Of a stretch of 64,000 nucleotides of DNA, positions 53,521-62,614 are shown in pieces. A program made the translations under genes and the position numbers. Below the pieces are notes generated by a model. That model was not told where the DNA came from, did no database searches, and worked only from the letters and a program-made list of their open reading frames with translations. The stretch is taken from contig NZ_CP031415.1 in NCBI RefSeq assembly GCF_003367315.1, positions 2,416,001 to 2,480,000 on the forward strand, given 5' to 3'. Numbering within the stretch: the first letter of the stretch is position 1; every line of letters starts with the position of its first letter. The DNA comes from Saccharospirillum mangrovi. GTDB lineage: Bacteria; Pseudomonadota; Gammaproteobacteria; Pseudomonadales; Natronospirillaceae.

Positions 53521-54648
53521 ATGACTGCCAGCCCGGACAATCTGAACACCACGCCTCTGACCGACCTGCACATTGAACTGGGCGCGCGCATGGTGCCGTT
53601 CGCCGGTTACTCCATGCCGGTGCAATATCCGTTGGGCGTTAAAGGTGAGCACTTGCACACCCGCGCCAAGGCGGGTTTGTTCGATGTGTCGCACATGGGG
53701 CAAGTGCGTTTAGCCGGTCCGAATGTGGCGGCTGCGTTGGAAGCGCTGGTGCCGGTCGATGTGATTGATCTGCCCGAAGGCCGCCAGCGTTATGCGTTAT
53801 TCACCAACGAATCCGGCGGTATTCTCGACGATCTGATGATCACCAATCAGGGCGATGCGCTCTATCTGGTGGTGAACGCTGCCTGCAAAGCCGACGACAT
53901 CGCGCATTTGCGCCGCCATCTGCCGGCCGACATCACGCTGACCGAATTAACCGACCGCGCTTTGATTGCGCTGCAAGGCCCGCTGGCGGTTGAGGTACTG
54001 GCGCGCTTGCAACCGGCGGTGCGCGATCTGGTGTTTATGGACAACCAGCAACTCGACATCGACGGTCAGCTCTGCTTTGTCTCACGCAGCGGCTACACCG
54101 GCGAAGACGGCGTTGAAATCTCCGTCCCGGCCGAAGCCGCTGAAGCACTGGTGCGCAAACTGCTGGCGGAGCCGGAAGTCGAAGCCATTGGCCTGGGCGC
54201 GCGCGATTCGCTGCGTCTGGAAGGCGGTTTGTGCCTGTACGGACACGACATCGACACCGGCACCACACCGGCCGAAGCCAGCCTGATCTGGGCGATTTCC
54301 AAAGCCCGTCGCAGCGACGGCGAACGCGCCGGTGGTTTCCCCGGTGCCGAGGTAATTCTGGGTCAGATCGATCGCAAAGACGCCGGCCGTAAACGCGTCG
54401 GCCTGATCGGCGAAGACCGCGCGCCGGTACGCGAAGGCACCGAACTGTTCAACGCCGACGGCCAGAAAATCGGCGTTGTCACCAGCGGCACCTTCGGCCC
54501 GAGCGTCGAAGCGCCGGTCGCCATGGGTTACGTCGATGCCGCTTACAGCGCACTCGACACCGCTGTGTTCGCCGAAGTGCGTGGCAAGCAACTGCCGATG
54601 ACGGTCAGTAAAATGCCGTTCGTCACGCCCGGTTACGTGCGCGGCTGA
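53521..54648 (+). CDS. gcvT: Glycine cleavage system T protein (aminomethyltransferase)
   Basis: GcvT transfers the methylene group from the aminomethyl-lipoyl H-protein to tetrahydrofolate and releases ammonia. The 375-residue protein shows ELGARMVPFAGYSMPVQYPLGV, DVSHMGQVRL, SGYTGEDGVEISVPAE and ARDSLRLEGGLCLYG, all family marks. The ATG has GGAGA upstream. No gcvH, gcvP or glycine riboswitch is in the window; the gene appears alone. Confidence 0.95.
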   Translation: MTASPDNLNTTPLTDLHIELGARMVPFAGYSMPVQYPLGVKGEHLHTRAKAGLFDVSHMGQVRLAGPNVAAALEALVPVDVIDLPEGRQRYALFTNESGGILDDLMITNQGDALYLVVNAACKADDIAHLRRHLPADITLTELTDRALIALQGPLAVEVLARLQPAVRDLVFMDNQQLDIDGQLCFVSRSGYTGEDGVEISVPAEAAEALVRKLLAEPEVEAIGLGARDSLRLEGGLCLYGHDIDTGTTPAEASLIWAISKARRSDGERAGGFPGAEVILGQIDRKDAGRKRVGLIGEDRAPVREGTELFNADGQKIGVVTSGTFGPSVEAPVAMGYVDAAYSALDTAVFAEVRGKQLPMTVSKMPFVTPGYVRG

Positions 54649-54664
54649 CGCTTAATCCGCGAAC

Positions 54665-55900
54665 TTAATCCGCAAACAGGCCGTCGAACAGCCACAGCGT
54701 CACCGTCTCGCCCGGTTCCACCGGGCCGCGATCCTGTTCCAGCGCGATGTAGCAATTGGCTTCGGTCATCGAACCGAGAATGTGCGAAGCCTGCTGCGTT
54801 CGGCTAGACCGCACTTCCACCCCGTGTTCGGTTTGGCGCCAGACGCCGCGTTGGAAATCCATGCGGCCCGGCGTTTTGTGGAGCGCATCGGTGGTGACGG
54901 CGGTCAGTTGCGCCAGGGGTTGATCGGGCTGGCCTTGCAGACGCCGAATGGCGCGCGCGGCGACCAGATGAAAGGTCACCAGCGATGACACCGGGTTGCC
55001 CGGCAAACCAATGAACCAACTGCGATTCAGCCGACCAAAGGCCAGCGGCTTGCCGGGTTTAATCGCCAGTTTCCACAGTTCAATCTCGCCCAACTCGCCC
55101 AATACCTGACGGGTGTAATCCGCCTCGCCGACGCTAACGCCGCCGCTGGTGATGATCAGATCGCAGCTGGCATCGGCCTGTTGCAACACCTCGCGCAAGG
55201 CATCGGGGTCGTCCGCTACAACGCCGAAGTCGTGCACCTGAACGCCGAGCCGTTCCAGCAAGGCGTAGAGAGCGGGCCGGTTTGAATCGTACAGATCGCC
55301 AACGTTTAAGGCCTCTCCGGGCTGCCGCAGTTCATCGCCCGTTGCCAGCAACGCCACTTTCAAACGCGGCCGCACGCTGACCTCGGCGCAACCGACGCTC
55401 GCCAGCAGCGCCAGATCCTGCGGCCGGATGCGATGGCCTTCGGGCAGCAAACGATCGCCCACCCGGCAATCGTCACCGGCGTGACGGATGTTGTTGCCCT
55501 CTTCCGGCACTTTGTGAAACACCACACCGTCATCGCTGACCTCGGCTTCTTCCTGCATCACCACGGCATCACACCCGGCCGGCAAGACGGCACCCGTCAT
55601 CACCCGGACGCAATAGCCCGGTTTCAGCGGTTCGGTATAGGGTTGACCGGCCAGCGAACGGCCCTGAATGGGCAGCGGCTTGTCGGCCAGAAGGTCGGCT
55701 CGGCGCAGGGCGTAGCCGTCCATCGCTGAATTGTCCCAGGCCGGAACCGGCGTTTCAGCGCGCACCGCCTTGGCGGTAATGCGGCCCAGGCTGTTGGTCA
55801 GCGCCACGGTTTCGCTGCCTTCTAGCGGCGTGATGCGCGTCAGTAACTGGTCCAGGCCGGCATCCAGCGGCTGCAGACCGGGTTTATCGGAACATCCCAT
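54665..55900 (-). CDS. moeA: Molybdopterin molybdotransferase
   Basis: MoeA inserts molybdate into adenylylated molybdopterin. The 411-residue protein has DNSAMDGYALRRADL, MTGAVLPAGCDAVVMQEE, the MPT/Mo site SGGVSVGEADYTRQVLGELG and IKPGKPLAFGRL and GLPGNPVSSLVTFHL. It converges on gcvT with a 16-bp gap. Other mo genes are not in view. Confidence 0.95.
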   Translation of the reverse strand: MGCSDKPGLQPLDAGLDQLLTRITPLEGSETVALTNSLGRITAKAVRAETPVPAWDNSAMDGYALRRADLLADKPLPIQGRSLAGQPYTEPLKPGYCVRVMTGAVLPAGCDAVVMQEEAEVSDDGVVFHKVPEEGNNIRHAGDDCRVGDRLLPEGHRIRPQDLALLASVGCAEVSVRPRLKVALLATGDELRQPGEALNVGDLYDSNRPALYALLERLGVQVHDFGVVADDPDALREVLQQADASCDLIITSGGVSVGEADYTRQVLGELGEIELWKLAIKPGKPLAFGRLNRSWFIGLPGNPVSSLVTFHLVAARAIRRLQGQPDQPLAQLTAVTTDALHKTPGRMDFQRGVWRQTEHGVEVRSSRTQQASHILGSMTEANCYIALEQDRGPVEPGETVTLWLFDGLFAD

Positions 55901-56034
55901 ACATCCGTCTCCCTCAAGCTCCCCCTCAGATCGCCCGCCATTTTGACCAATGGATCTGACACTGACCAGCCGATCCGCACGCCAGGTGCCCTGCTTTACC
56001 TTGGAGGATTTTCCTTAACCCCCTGTGCATCTGT

Positions 56035-56053
56035 AACGTTAATTATTATCATT
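56035..56053. promoter_or_regulatory. Fur-box-like sequence upstream of tonB
   Basis: On the minus strand AATGATAATAATTAACGTT matches the inverted Fur pattern (AATGATAATAATTATCATT) at 17 of 19 positions by my alignment. It lies 126 bp upstream of the tonB start, in the 278-bp moeA/tonB interval. Iron-dependent repression of tonB-exbB-exbD is the natural reading. The rest of the interval shows no clear -35/-10 pair. Confidence 0.55.
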
Positions 56054-56178
56054 TGGCTCCATTACACCCGGGCACCTGGATTCGTTGTTGCAGCATTGGC
56101 GCAATTGAACGCCCACCCAGACAGCCCAACACCGCCATTTGGACGTTATGAACAACCGCCTGTTGCCATCGAGTTTTC

Positions 56179-56922
56179 ATGTTCGACCTGTCTGACACGC
56201 CCCTGAGCTGGCGCCGTCTCGCTCTGCCGTTTGCACTGCTGGTTGCCGTTGTCAGCCTGCACGCAGCGGTATTGGGCGCGCTGTATTTCGCCGGGCCGGA
56301 ACCGCAACATCGTGCCAAACCGCCCACCATCAGCGGCGTGTTAATCGAAGCACCGCCCGCCGAAACCTTGCAGGCACCGACATCGGCCTCGGCACCGCCG
56401 CAACCGAAACCAGAACCGCCACCACCGGAGCCGGAACCCACGCCGACACCGGAACCCGAACCGATGCCGGAACCGGCGCCAGTGCCCGAGCCTAAGCCGG
56501 AACCCATACCGGAACCGGAACCCGAGCCGGAATCCGCTCCTGAACCTGAGCCGGAACTGGCTGAGTCTGCCCCGTCGGACATCATCAACGAGGCGCCGTT
56601 GGATTTGGACATGGAACCTGCCGACAGCGCCGGCGCGCCGATTGTCGAGCCGAATTCAGACGCCGCTTATCTCAACAACGCCAGACCGATCTATCCCAAC
56701 CGTTCATTGCGCATGAAAGAAGAAGGGATAGTGACGTTGACCGTGTACGTTTACGCCGACGGCTCGGTGGGCGACATCACCCTGGCCGAATCCAGCGGTT
56801 CGCGCCGCCTGGATGCCGCCGCTATCGAGGCGGTCCGGCACTGGCGTTACGAACCGGCCAGACAGAACGGCGAACCGATTGATTACGTCTACGAACAGCA
56901 CCTGCGTTTTAATCTGAATTGA
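56179..56922 (+). CDS. TonB family energy transducer
   Basis: TonB couples the proton gradient to outer-membrane TonB-dependent receptors. The 247-residue protein has an N-terminal membrane anchor (about 15-37, [20 protein letters not shown]), a long Pro/Glu-rich spacer (about 70-130, PEPEP-type repeats) and a C-terminal TonB fold (about 160-247, [40 protein letters not shown]). exbB follows 18 bp later. A Fur-like box lies upstream. Confidence 0.93.
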   Translation: MFDLSDTPLSWRRLALPFALLVAVVSLHAAVLGALYFAGPEPQHRAKPPTISGVLIEAPPAETLQAPTSASAPPQPKPEPPPPEPEPTPTPEPEPMPEPAPVPEPKPEPIPEPEPEPESAPEPEPELAESAPSDIINEAPLDLDMEPADSAGAPIVEPNSDAAYLNNARPIYPNRSLRMKEEGIVTLTVYVYADGSVGDITLAESSGSRRLDAAAIEAVRHWRYEPARQNGEPIDYVYEQHLRFNLN

Positions 56923-56940
56923 ACAGCCTAGGAGACAGAT

Positions 56941-57642
56941 ATGAACAACCCTTACGGCCTGGAAGCCTTATGGACCCAGGGCGACGCCATCATCAAGGGT
57001 GTGGCCGTTGTGCTGCTGCTGATGTCGATCGCCAGTTGGCTGGTGATCCTGGCGCGGGCGCTGCATTTGTGGCAATTGCGCCACCAGGCCAAGGCATTGA
57101 ATGCCTTTTGGCAAGCGCACAATTTCGATGAAGGCCTGCAACGGTTGCAGCCGGAAAACGCGCAAAACCCCTATCGCTTGCTGGCCGAAACCGGCCGCGA
57201 TGCACTGACTTATCACCGCACGCACGGCAACGATCTGAACGGCCAATTACCGCTGACCGAATGGTTGACCACCGCCATCGGCAGCGCGCTGGATGAAAGC
57301 CGTGAGCGGCTGCAACGCGGCCTGGCGATTCTGGCATCGGTCGGTTCCACCGCGCCGTTCGTCGGTTTGTTTGGCACCGTCTGGGGCATTTATCACGCTC
57401 TGGTTGGCATTGGCGTCTCGGGCCAGGCAAGCATCGATAAAGTCGCCGGCCCGGTCGGCGAAGCGCTGATCATGACGGCTTTTGGTCTGGCCGTGGCGAT
57501 TCCGGCCGTGCTCGGTTACAACGCCATCACCCGTGGCAACAAGGGCGTATTGGGTCGGTTGGATCGGTTCGCGCGGCAGTTGCACGCCTACCTGATTACC
57601 GGCACACCGACGGTTAACCCAACCGACAAAGGAGCGCGTTGA
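56941..57642 (+). CDS. exbB: MotA/TolQ/ExbB proton channel family protein (ExbB)
   Basis: The 233-residue protein has three predicted membrane helices (about 18-40, 120-145 and 165-190) and ExbB/TolQ segments: LAILASVGSTAPFVGLFGTVWGIYHALVG and VAGPVGEALIMTAFGLAVAIPAVLGYN, which line the proton path. With ExbD it energises TonB. It is bounded by tonB (18 bp) and exbD (1 bp), so one operon is clear. Confidence 0.93.
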   Translation: MNNPYGLEALWTQGDAIIKGVAVVLLLMSIASWLVILARALHLWQLRHQAKALNAFWQAHNFDEGLQRLQPENAQNPYRLLAETGRDALTYHRTHGNDLNGQLPLTEWLTTAIGSALDESRERLQRGLAILASVGSTAPFVGLFGTVWGIYHALVGIGVSGQASIDKVAGPVGEALIMTAFGLAVAIPAVLGYNAITRGNKGVLGRLDRFARQLHAYLITGTPTVNPTDKGAR

Positions 57643-57643
57643 G

Positions 57644-58054
<411 letters not shown>

Positions 58055-58069
58055 CGCAGCACGAAACGC

Positions 58070-58918
58070 TTAGAAAAACAGTCCGGTCTCAAGCCGGGCT
58101 TCTTCGCTCATCATGTGTTGTTGCCAGGGCGGATCAAACACCAGCGCGACCTGGGTGTTTTGCACAAACGGCACCCGACCGACGCGGAATTTCACGTCGC
58201 CAACCAGCACGTCGCCCATGCCGCAGCCGGGCGCGGTGAGCGTCATTTCAACCGCGACCGTCTTGGTGTCCTGATCGATCTCCAGCTTGTAGACCAAACC
58301 CAGATTGACGATATCGACCGGAATTTCCGGGTCGAACACCGTCGACAGTGCCTGCCAGACTTGCTCTTCGCTGATGCGGCCATCGGCCGGCGGTTCGAAC
58401 GTCAGGCCGCTGGGTTCCAGCCCGAGCGCATCGGCATCGCTGCCGTCGACGCGCACCAGATTGCCGCCGTACATCAAGGTATAACTGCCGCCCAGCGACT
58501 GCGTAATGCGCACCTCAGCGCCTTCCGGCAAAGTCGTCGGCGCACCGGATGGCACCTGCCGCGCGGCGCAGTCGCGTTGCAGAATGCGGGTGTCGCCCGC
58601 GCTGCCCGGCGTTTTGGCGTGCGGCGCTTTGATCGTTAACCGCTGGCCGCGTTCGTCTTCCTGCAAGCCCATTTCGAGGTCTTTCAAAAACGGCAGACTG
58701 GCTTTTTCCAGGTACAGCACCAAGCCTTCGCCGACGTCGAGACGCGTATCGGTTGGCTGTTCCTCGCCGGGGCGGCAATAGGCCAGACAGGTTTCCGCCC
58801 GCGGTGTGCCGGGGTCGCTGACAAAAAGCCGGGCGGCCATGCCGTCCACCTTCTGGCGCGCCAGCAACTGGATCAAAAAATCGCGCGCGGCGGTGGAAAT
58901 GTTCAGGCTGGATTCCAT
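58070..58918 (-). CDS. Chimeric Fe-S protein: NfuA-like A-type domain fused to SufT (DUF59)
   Basis: The 282-residue protein has two parts. Residues 1-102 match the N-terminal degenerate A-type domain of NfuA (SDPGTPRAETCLAYCRPG, ASLPFLKDLEMGLQED, GQRLTIKAPHAK; Cys44 and Cys48), lacking the C-terminal Nfu CxxC domain. Residues about 110-282 are a SufT paralogue of the 16678 gene, with DPEIPVDIVNLGLVYKL, TLTAPGCGMGDVLV and the same ARLETGLFF end. ATG 58918 has GAGGT upstream. The A-type domain would recruit clients and SufT act in maturation; this function is inference. The 3' end forms a weak hairpin with a T run like that of sufT. Confidence 0.85.
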   Translation of the reverse strand: MESSLNISTAARDFLIQLLARQKVDGMAARLFVSDPGTPRAETCLAYCRPGEEQPTDTRLDVGEGLVLYLEKASLPFLKDLEMGLQEDERGQRLTIKAPHAKTPGSAGDTRILQRDCAARQVPSGAPTTLPEGAEVRITQSLGGSYTLMYGGNLVRVDGSDADALGLEPSGLTFEPPADGRISEEQVWQALSTVFDPEIPVDIVNLGLVYKLEIDQDTKTVAVEMTLTAPGCGMGDVLVGDVKFRVGRVPFVQNTQVALVFDPPWQQHMMSEEARLETGLFF

Positions 58919-59021
58919 GCGGACCTCGATTCGGCAGGGCATATTCGTGGCGCTAAACCTGAGTGCAATGGTCAAGTATTTCAAGGCCGAACGCGCGGAA
59001 AGCCCGTGTTAATATGCCGCC

Positions 59022-59597
59022 ATGACCGACGCCCTCATCGACCGCGTACGGGCGTGCCGTCTGTGCGCCGACCACCTGCCCGAATCGCCACGCCCCATCC
59101 TTCAGTTTGATCGCCGCGCCCGCCTGCTGATTGCCGGCCAGGCGCCGGGCATTCGCGCGCATCAGGCCGGTGTGCCGTTCCAGGATGCCAGCGGCAACCG
59201 GCTGCGCGACTGGCTCGGTTTGGACAACGACACCTTTTACGACCCGGCGCAAATCGCCATTATCCCGATGGGTTTCTGCTACCCCGGCCACGCCGCCAGC
59301 GGCGATGCGCCACCGCGACCGGAATGCGCACCGGCGTGGAGAAACGCCTTGCTGGCGCAATTGTCACAGCTGCAACTGACGTTAATCATCGGCCGCCACG
59401 CGCTCGACTGGCATTGGCCCGAGGCGGCCGATTTAACCAGCGCCGTGCGCGCCGGTCTGAACGAAAAACGCCAGGCGCTGCCCCACCCCAGCCCGCGCAA
59501 CAACGGCTGGCTGAAACGGCATCCCTGGTTTGAAACCGACACTCTGCCGTCGCTGCGCGCGGCGGTCGCTCAGGCTTTAGGAGGCCAACGAAGATGA
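59022..59597 (+). CDS. Uracil-DNA glycosylase family protein
   Basis: The 191-residue protein starts TDALIDRVRACRLCADHLP, with the Cys pair common in this superfamily, then LLIAGQAPGIRAHQAGVPFQDASGNRLRDWL (uracil-recognition loop), and HPSPRNNGWLKRHPWF near the C-terminus, matching the leucine-loop HPSP motif. It removes or senses uracil-type lesions; activity is unproven, as many relatives lack it. It overlaps the SDR gene by 4 bases. Confidence 0.87.
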   Translation: MTDALIDRVRACRLCADHLPESPRPILQFDRRARLLIAGQAPGIRAHQAGVPFQDASGNRLRDWLGLDNDTFYDPAQIAIIPMGFCYPGHAASGDAPPRPECAPAWRNALLAQLSQLQLTLIIGRHALDWHWPEAADLTSAVRAGLNEKRQALPHPSPRNNGWLKRHPWFETDTLPSLRAAVAQALGGQRR

Positions 59598-60319
59598 CCA
59601 AAAAACTGTGTTTGATTACCGGCGGTTCACGCGGTCTGGGCGCGGAACTGGTGACGCAATATCTGGCCGACGGCTGGACGGTGCGCGAATTCTCCCGCTC
59701 CGGTTCGGGCGAGACTCACATTGCGGCCGATTTCAGCCGTCGCGAAAACGCCATCGATACCATCGACGCCCAGTTTCGTGCGTTCGCCGCGCAAGACTGG
59801 ACTGAGATCGTGCTGATCATCAACGCCGCGCAAATCGGTCCCATCGGACCGCTGTCGGCGAGTGTGCCGCGCGATTGGTGGCAAAGTCTGGATGTGAATT
59901 TAACGCTGAACATTTCCGCCATCGGTTTGTTCCAACAACATTTTCAAACCATGGCGGCACGCAAAGTGGTCGCCGTTATTTCCTCCGGCGCGGCGCAAGC
60001 GGGCATGGGTGGCTGGGGTTTGTATTGCCTGGCGAAATCCGGCTTGGAACGTCTGGCTGAAGCCATGGCCGAAGAACAGCAAAACCAGCCGCAACCGATA
60101 CAGACGTTGAACATCAGCCCGGGTTTGATCGACACCGACATGCAAGCGCAAATTCGCGCCGCCGATACCGATCAGTTTGCCGATGTCGAACAATTTCGCA
60201 GTTACAAAGACAGCGGCCAATTGGTCGCGCCCGCACGCGTCGCCGGTGCCGTTCGTCAATTAATTGCCGGGCCATTTCGCAGCGGAGAATTAAAAACGGT
60301 GCGCGAGGTGTTGTCGTGA
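59594..60319 (+). CDS. SDR family oxidoreductase (benzil reductase-like)
   Basis: The 241-residue protein has TGGSRGLGAELVTQYL (6-21), the NAA strand (IINAAQIGPIG), the catalytic Ser in VISSGAAQAGMGGWG and YCLAKSG as YxxxK. PGLIDTDMQ near the C-terminal loop is typical. It resembles (S)-benzoin-forming benzil reductases. It overlaps both neighbours by 4 bases, giving a UDG-SDR-GNAT operon. Confidence 0.87.
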   Translation: MTKKLCLITGGSRGLGAELVTQYLADGWTVREFSRSGSGETHIAADFSRRENAIDTIDAQFRAFAAQDWTEIVLIINAAQIGPIGPLSASVPRDWWQSLDVNLTLNISAIGLFQQHFQTMAARKVVAVISSGAAQAGMGGWGLYCLAKSGLERLAEAMAEEQQNQPQPIQTLNISPGLIDTDMQAQIRAADTDQFADVEQFRSYKDSGQLVAPARVAGAVRQLIAGPFRSGELKTVREVLS

Positions 60320-60747
60320 CAATTGACATCAGCACCGATAAAAGCCGCCTCGACATCGATGTTATTCACGGCTTTTTAGCGCAGTCGTATTGGAGCCCGG
60401 GCATCACGCGCGACAAAGTGGAACTCGCCATCGAACATTCGCTGTGCTGGGGTTTGTATTGCGACGGCCAACAATTGGGTTTCGCCCGCGTGTTAAGCGA
60501 TCAGGTGCATTTCGCCTATCTGGCCGATGTGTTTATCGTGCCCGAGGCGCAAGGCGAAGGGCTGGGAAAAATGCTGGTGGAAACAATTCTGGCTGACCCG
60601 CGGCTGCAAAATCTGCGGCGTTTTATGCTGGCAACCCGAACGGCCGCCAGCCTGTATCAACGTTACGGTTTTGAGCCGGTAACCGAGCCCAATTTTTTGA
60701 TGGCGCGCGTCGCTCAGCCTTCCGGCCAGGCCTCAACGTCGTCTTGA
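60316..60747 (+). CDS. GNAT family N-acetyltransferase
   Basis: The 143-residue protein shows the short N-terminal DVIHGFLAQSYWSPGITRDKV and the acetyl-CoA motif YLADVFIVPEAQGEGLGKMLVETIL, followed by LATRTAASLYQRYGFEPV. It belongs to the compact YjgM-like GNATs; the substrate is unknown. Its 3' end overlaps the convergent YchJ gene by 34 bp, so one of the two coding ends runs inside the other. Confidence 0.87.
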   Translation: MTIDISTDKSRLDIDVIHGFLAQSYWSPGITRDKVELAIEHSLCWGLYCDGQQLGFARVLSDQVHFAYLADVFIVPEAQGEGLGKMLVETILADPRLQNLRRFMLATRTAASLYQRYGFEPVTEPNFLMARVAQPSGQASTSS

Positions 60748-61100
60748 TACACCCAACGTTTTTTGTGCTGCGCGAAACGCGAAATGTCATGCAATTCCTG
60801 CTCAACGCCGTTGTCATCGCGATAGCGCGCACGAAATTCGACGAAGCCTTTTTTAAATCCGGTTTTGGCGCGCAGCACTTCTAAACCAAGCCAGACGGTT
60901 CCTTCCAGATCGCCCGCTTGCAGATCCGGTCGTGTGGTCGGGTGCCAGCTGTTCAGCAAATAATTCAGGTCTTTGCGCACAAAGGCGGTGTAACGACTGC
61001 GCATCAAAGTTTCGCAATCAGGCACCGTCGCGCCTTGCTCCAGATAGCGGCCGCAGCATTGCAAATAATCGGCCGGACGACCGCATGGACAAGCGCTCAT
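60714..61100 (-). CDS. YchJ family metal-binding protein (UPF0225)
   Basis: The 128-residue protein opens with the Cys-rich SEC-C-like motif SACPCGRPADYLQCCGRYLEQG and has the YchJ core LMRSRYTAFVRKDLNYLLNSWHPTTRP and FKKGFVEFRARY. The two Cys pairs likely bind zinc. Function is unknown. It overlaps the GNAT gene tail by 34 bp on the opposite strand. Confidence 0.88.
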   Translation of the reverse strand: MSACPCGRPADYLQCCGRYLEQGATVPDCETLMRSRYTAFVRKDLNYLLNSWHPTTRPDLQAGDLEGTVWLGLEVLRAKTGFKKGFVEFRARYRDDNGVEQELHDISRFAQHKKRWVYQDDVEAWPEG

Positions 61101-61133
61101 ACACTCTTCCTTTTTTGATTTTTTTATTCGGGT

Positions 61134-62153
61134 TTATTGCACCGAACGTGCGGAATTAATTAAGCCACCGATGGCCCGCGCCAGCGTTTCCGAGCGGTTC
61201 GGATGGCGCAATACTTTCATCACCAAACCCGATAAACCCGGCTGCAACGCCAGGCCCTGAACGACGCGATTAAAGCCATCCTGATCGGCCAGATGCGCCA
61301 GACGATCCAGCGCCACCAGGCTCAATTCTGTGTCATCGAGCAAGTGCGGATGACGGCTCAAAATAGCCAGCACAACGTCCAACGAATCGCTTTGCCGATT
61401 CAGCACACGACTGATAAAAGCGCGCACCAGACCGACGGCATCGCTTTGCGACAGCGCACGCAACGCCGCAGCATCCAGCGCCGCGTCCGCTTGTCGGTCG
61501 GCCATCGCCATAATCGCCTCGGCCAATGTCAGGTTCGGTTGCTGATGTTCGAGCAATTGCAAAATTTGCTGACGCGGCTCAATGGGCAACAGCGGCAAGC
61601 GATTGGCGAGGCGTTTTTGTTCGGCATCGTTGGCCGCTTCCAACACCTCGGCGATGCCTTGCAATCCCAGTTGTTGCCAACTCATGGGATCGGCGTCGCT
61701 CAGACAATAATCGCGCGCCGCCGCATAAAACTGACTGACCGGCGCGCCGAGAATGCGGCCAGCCCGCGCATGCAAGGCGGCCATTTTGGCGTCGTCGGGT
61801 TTGAATTGATACGGATGATCGGTGAGCAAACGCTGGCGCTCGGTTTCGTCGGCCGTTGCCAGCGCTTTCATAAATCGATTGAGTACGTCGGTGGCAATCG
61901 GCGCGGGCAAGGCCGCCTGTTCGTCCAACGGCAATTTCATAAACCAGATGGCGTGTTGCTCGCGGTTGTCCGGGTGCCACAACAGCAACACCAGCCAGGC
62001 GTGATTCATATGCGGATAGGGATAGGCGCCGCCGCGATCAAAGCGCTGCCAATCGTCGCGCGAAACACGACGCAACTGGCTGCCCAAATCAAACACCCGA
62101 TAACGGGCACCGCTGTGTTCTAAAAATTCGCCAAGGCTGGTGGGGTTCTGCAT
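61134..62153 (-). CDS. DUF3549 family protein
   Basis: The 339-residue protein from MQNPTSLGEFLEHSGARYRVFDLGSQLRRV matches DUF3549, seen in pseudomonads and relatives. It is mostly helical with HAIWFMKLPLDEQAALPAP and HEAT-like Leu-rich repeats toward the C-terminus (ALDRLAHLADQDGFNRVVQGL). No catalytic motif is seen. A longer in-frame reading upstream of 62153 overlaps the YqcC promoter and is not conserved. It diverges from YqcC. Confidence 0.82.
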   Translation of the reverse strand: MQNPTSLGEFLEHSGARYRVFDLGSQLRRVSRDDWQRFDRGGAYPYPHMNHAWLVLLLWHPDNREQHAIWFMKLPLDEQAALPAPIATDVLNRFMKALATADETERQRLLTDHPYQFKPDDAKMAALHARAGRILGAPVSQFYAAARDYCLSDADPMSWQQLGLQGIAEVLEAANDAEQKRLANRLPLLPIEPRQQILQLLEHQQPNLTLAEAIMAMADRQADAALDAAALRALSQSDAVGLVRAFISRVLNRQSDSLDVVLAILSRHPHLLDDTELSLVALDRLAHLADQDGFNRVVQGLALQPGLSGLVMKVLRHPNRSETLARAIGGLINSARSVQ

Positions 62154-62269
62154 AACGGTCTGATTGCGGTAAAAAAACGGCGACGATTTTACACCCTTGG
62201 CGGCTTGCCTGACAGATCGGCCAACAGCGACTAGAATGCAGCGCGGACCCATTATGCCGTGGAGACACA

Positions 62270-62608
62270 GTGGCGAACCTTGCATCCTTGTTGGACACCC
62301 TGGAAACCGAATTGCGTCGGCTGAGTTTGTGGAGCGATGTACCACCCAGCCCCGAAGCCCTGGCCAGCACCGCGCCGTTCGCGGTCGATCAGCTGACACT
62401 GCCGCAATGGTTGCAATGGATCTATATTCAGCGGCTGCGGGCGTTGCTTGATGCCGACAGACCACTGCCGCACGGCGCGCTCGTCAAACCCTATGCCGAT
62501 CAGTATTTTGATCAGCAACCGCAGCTGGCCGCTCAGAAGTTGCTCGAAGTGATTGATCGGATTGATGCGTTTCTCGGCCGCCCGGCCCAATACGCCCAGG
62601 GCGCCTGA
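62270..62608 (+). CDS. YqcC family protein
   Basis: The 112-residue protein starts at GTG (GGAGA upstream) and shows LETELRRLSLWSD, PFAVDQLTLPQWLQWIYIQRL and LLEVIDRIDAFLG, the YqcC family pattern. It is a small helical cytosolic protein of unknown function, often near tRNA pseudouridine synthase truC; that gene is not in this window. Confidence 0.85.
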   Translation: MANLASLLDTLETELRRLSLWSDVPPSPEALASTAPFAVDQLTLPQWLQWIYIQRLRALLDADRPLPHGALVKPYADQYFDQQPQLAAQKLLEVIDRIDAFLGRPAQYAQGA

Positions 62609-62614
62609 CAACGT

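Noticed and set aside
56400-56570. Tandem repeat resembling a CRISPR or VNTR inside tonB
   Set aside because: It is the Pro/Glu-rich TonB spacer coded by repeated CCGGAACC-type units; there are no spacers of constant length.
62154-62465. N-terminal extension of the DUF3549 gene
   Set aside because: The in-frame extension has no conserved features and would cross the promoter and start region of the divergent yqcC gene. The conserved start is at 62153.
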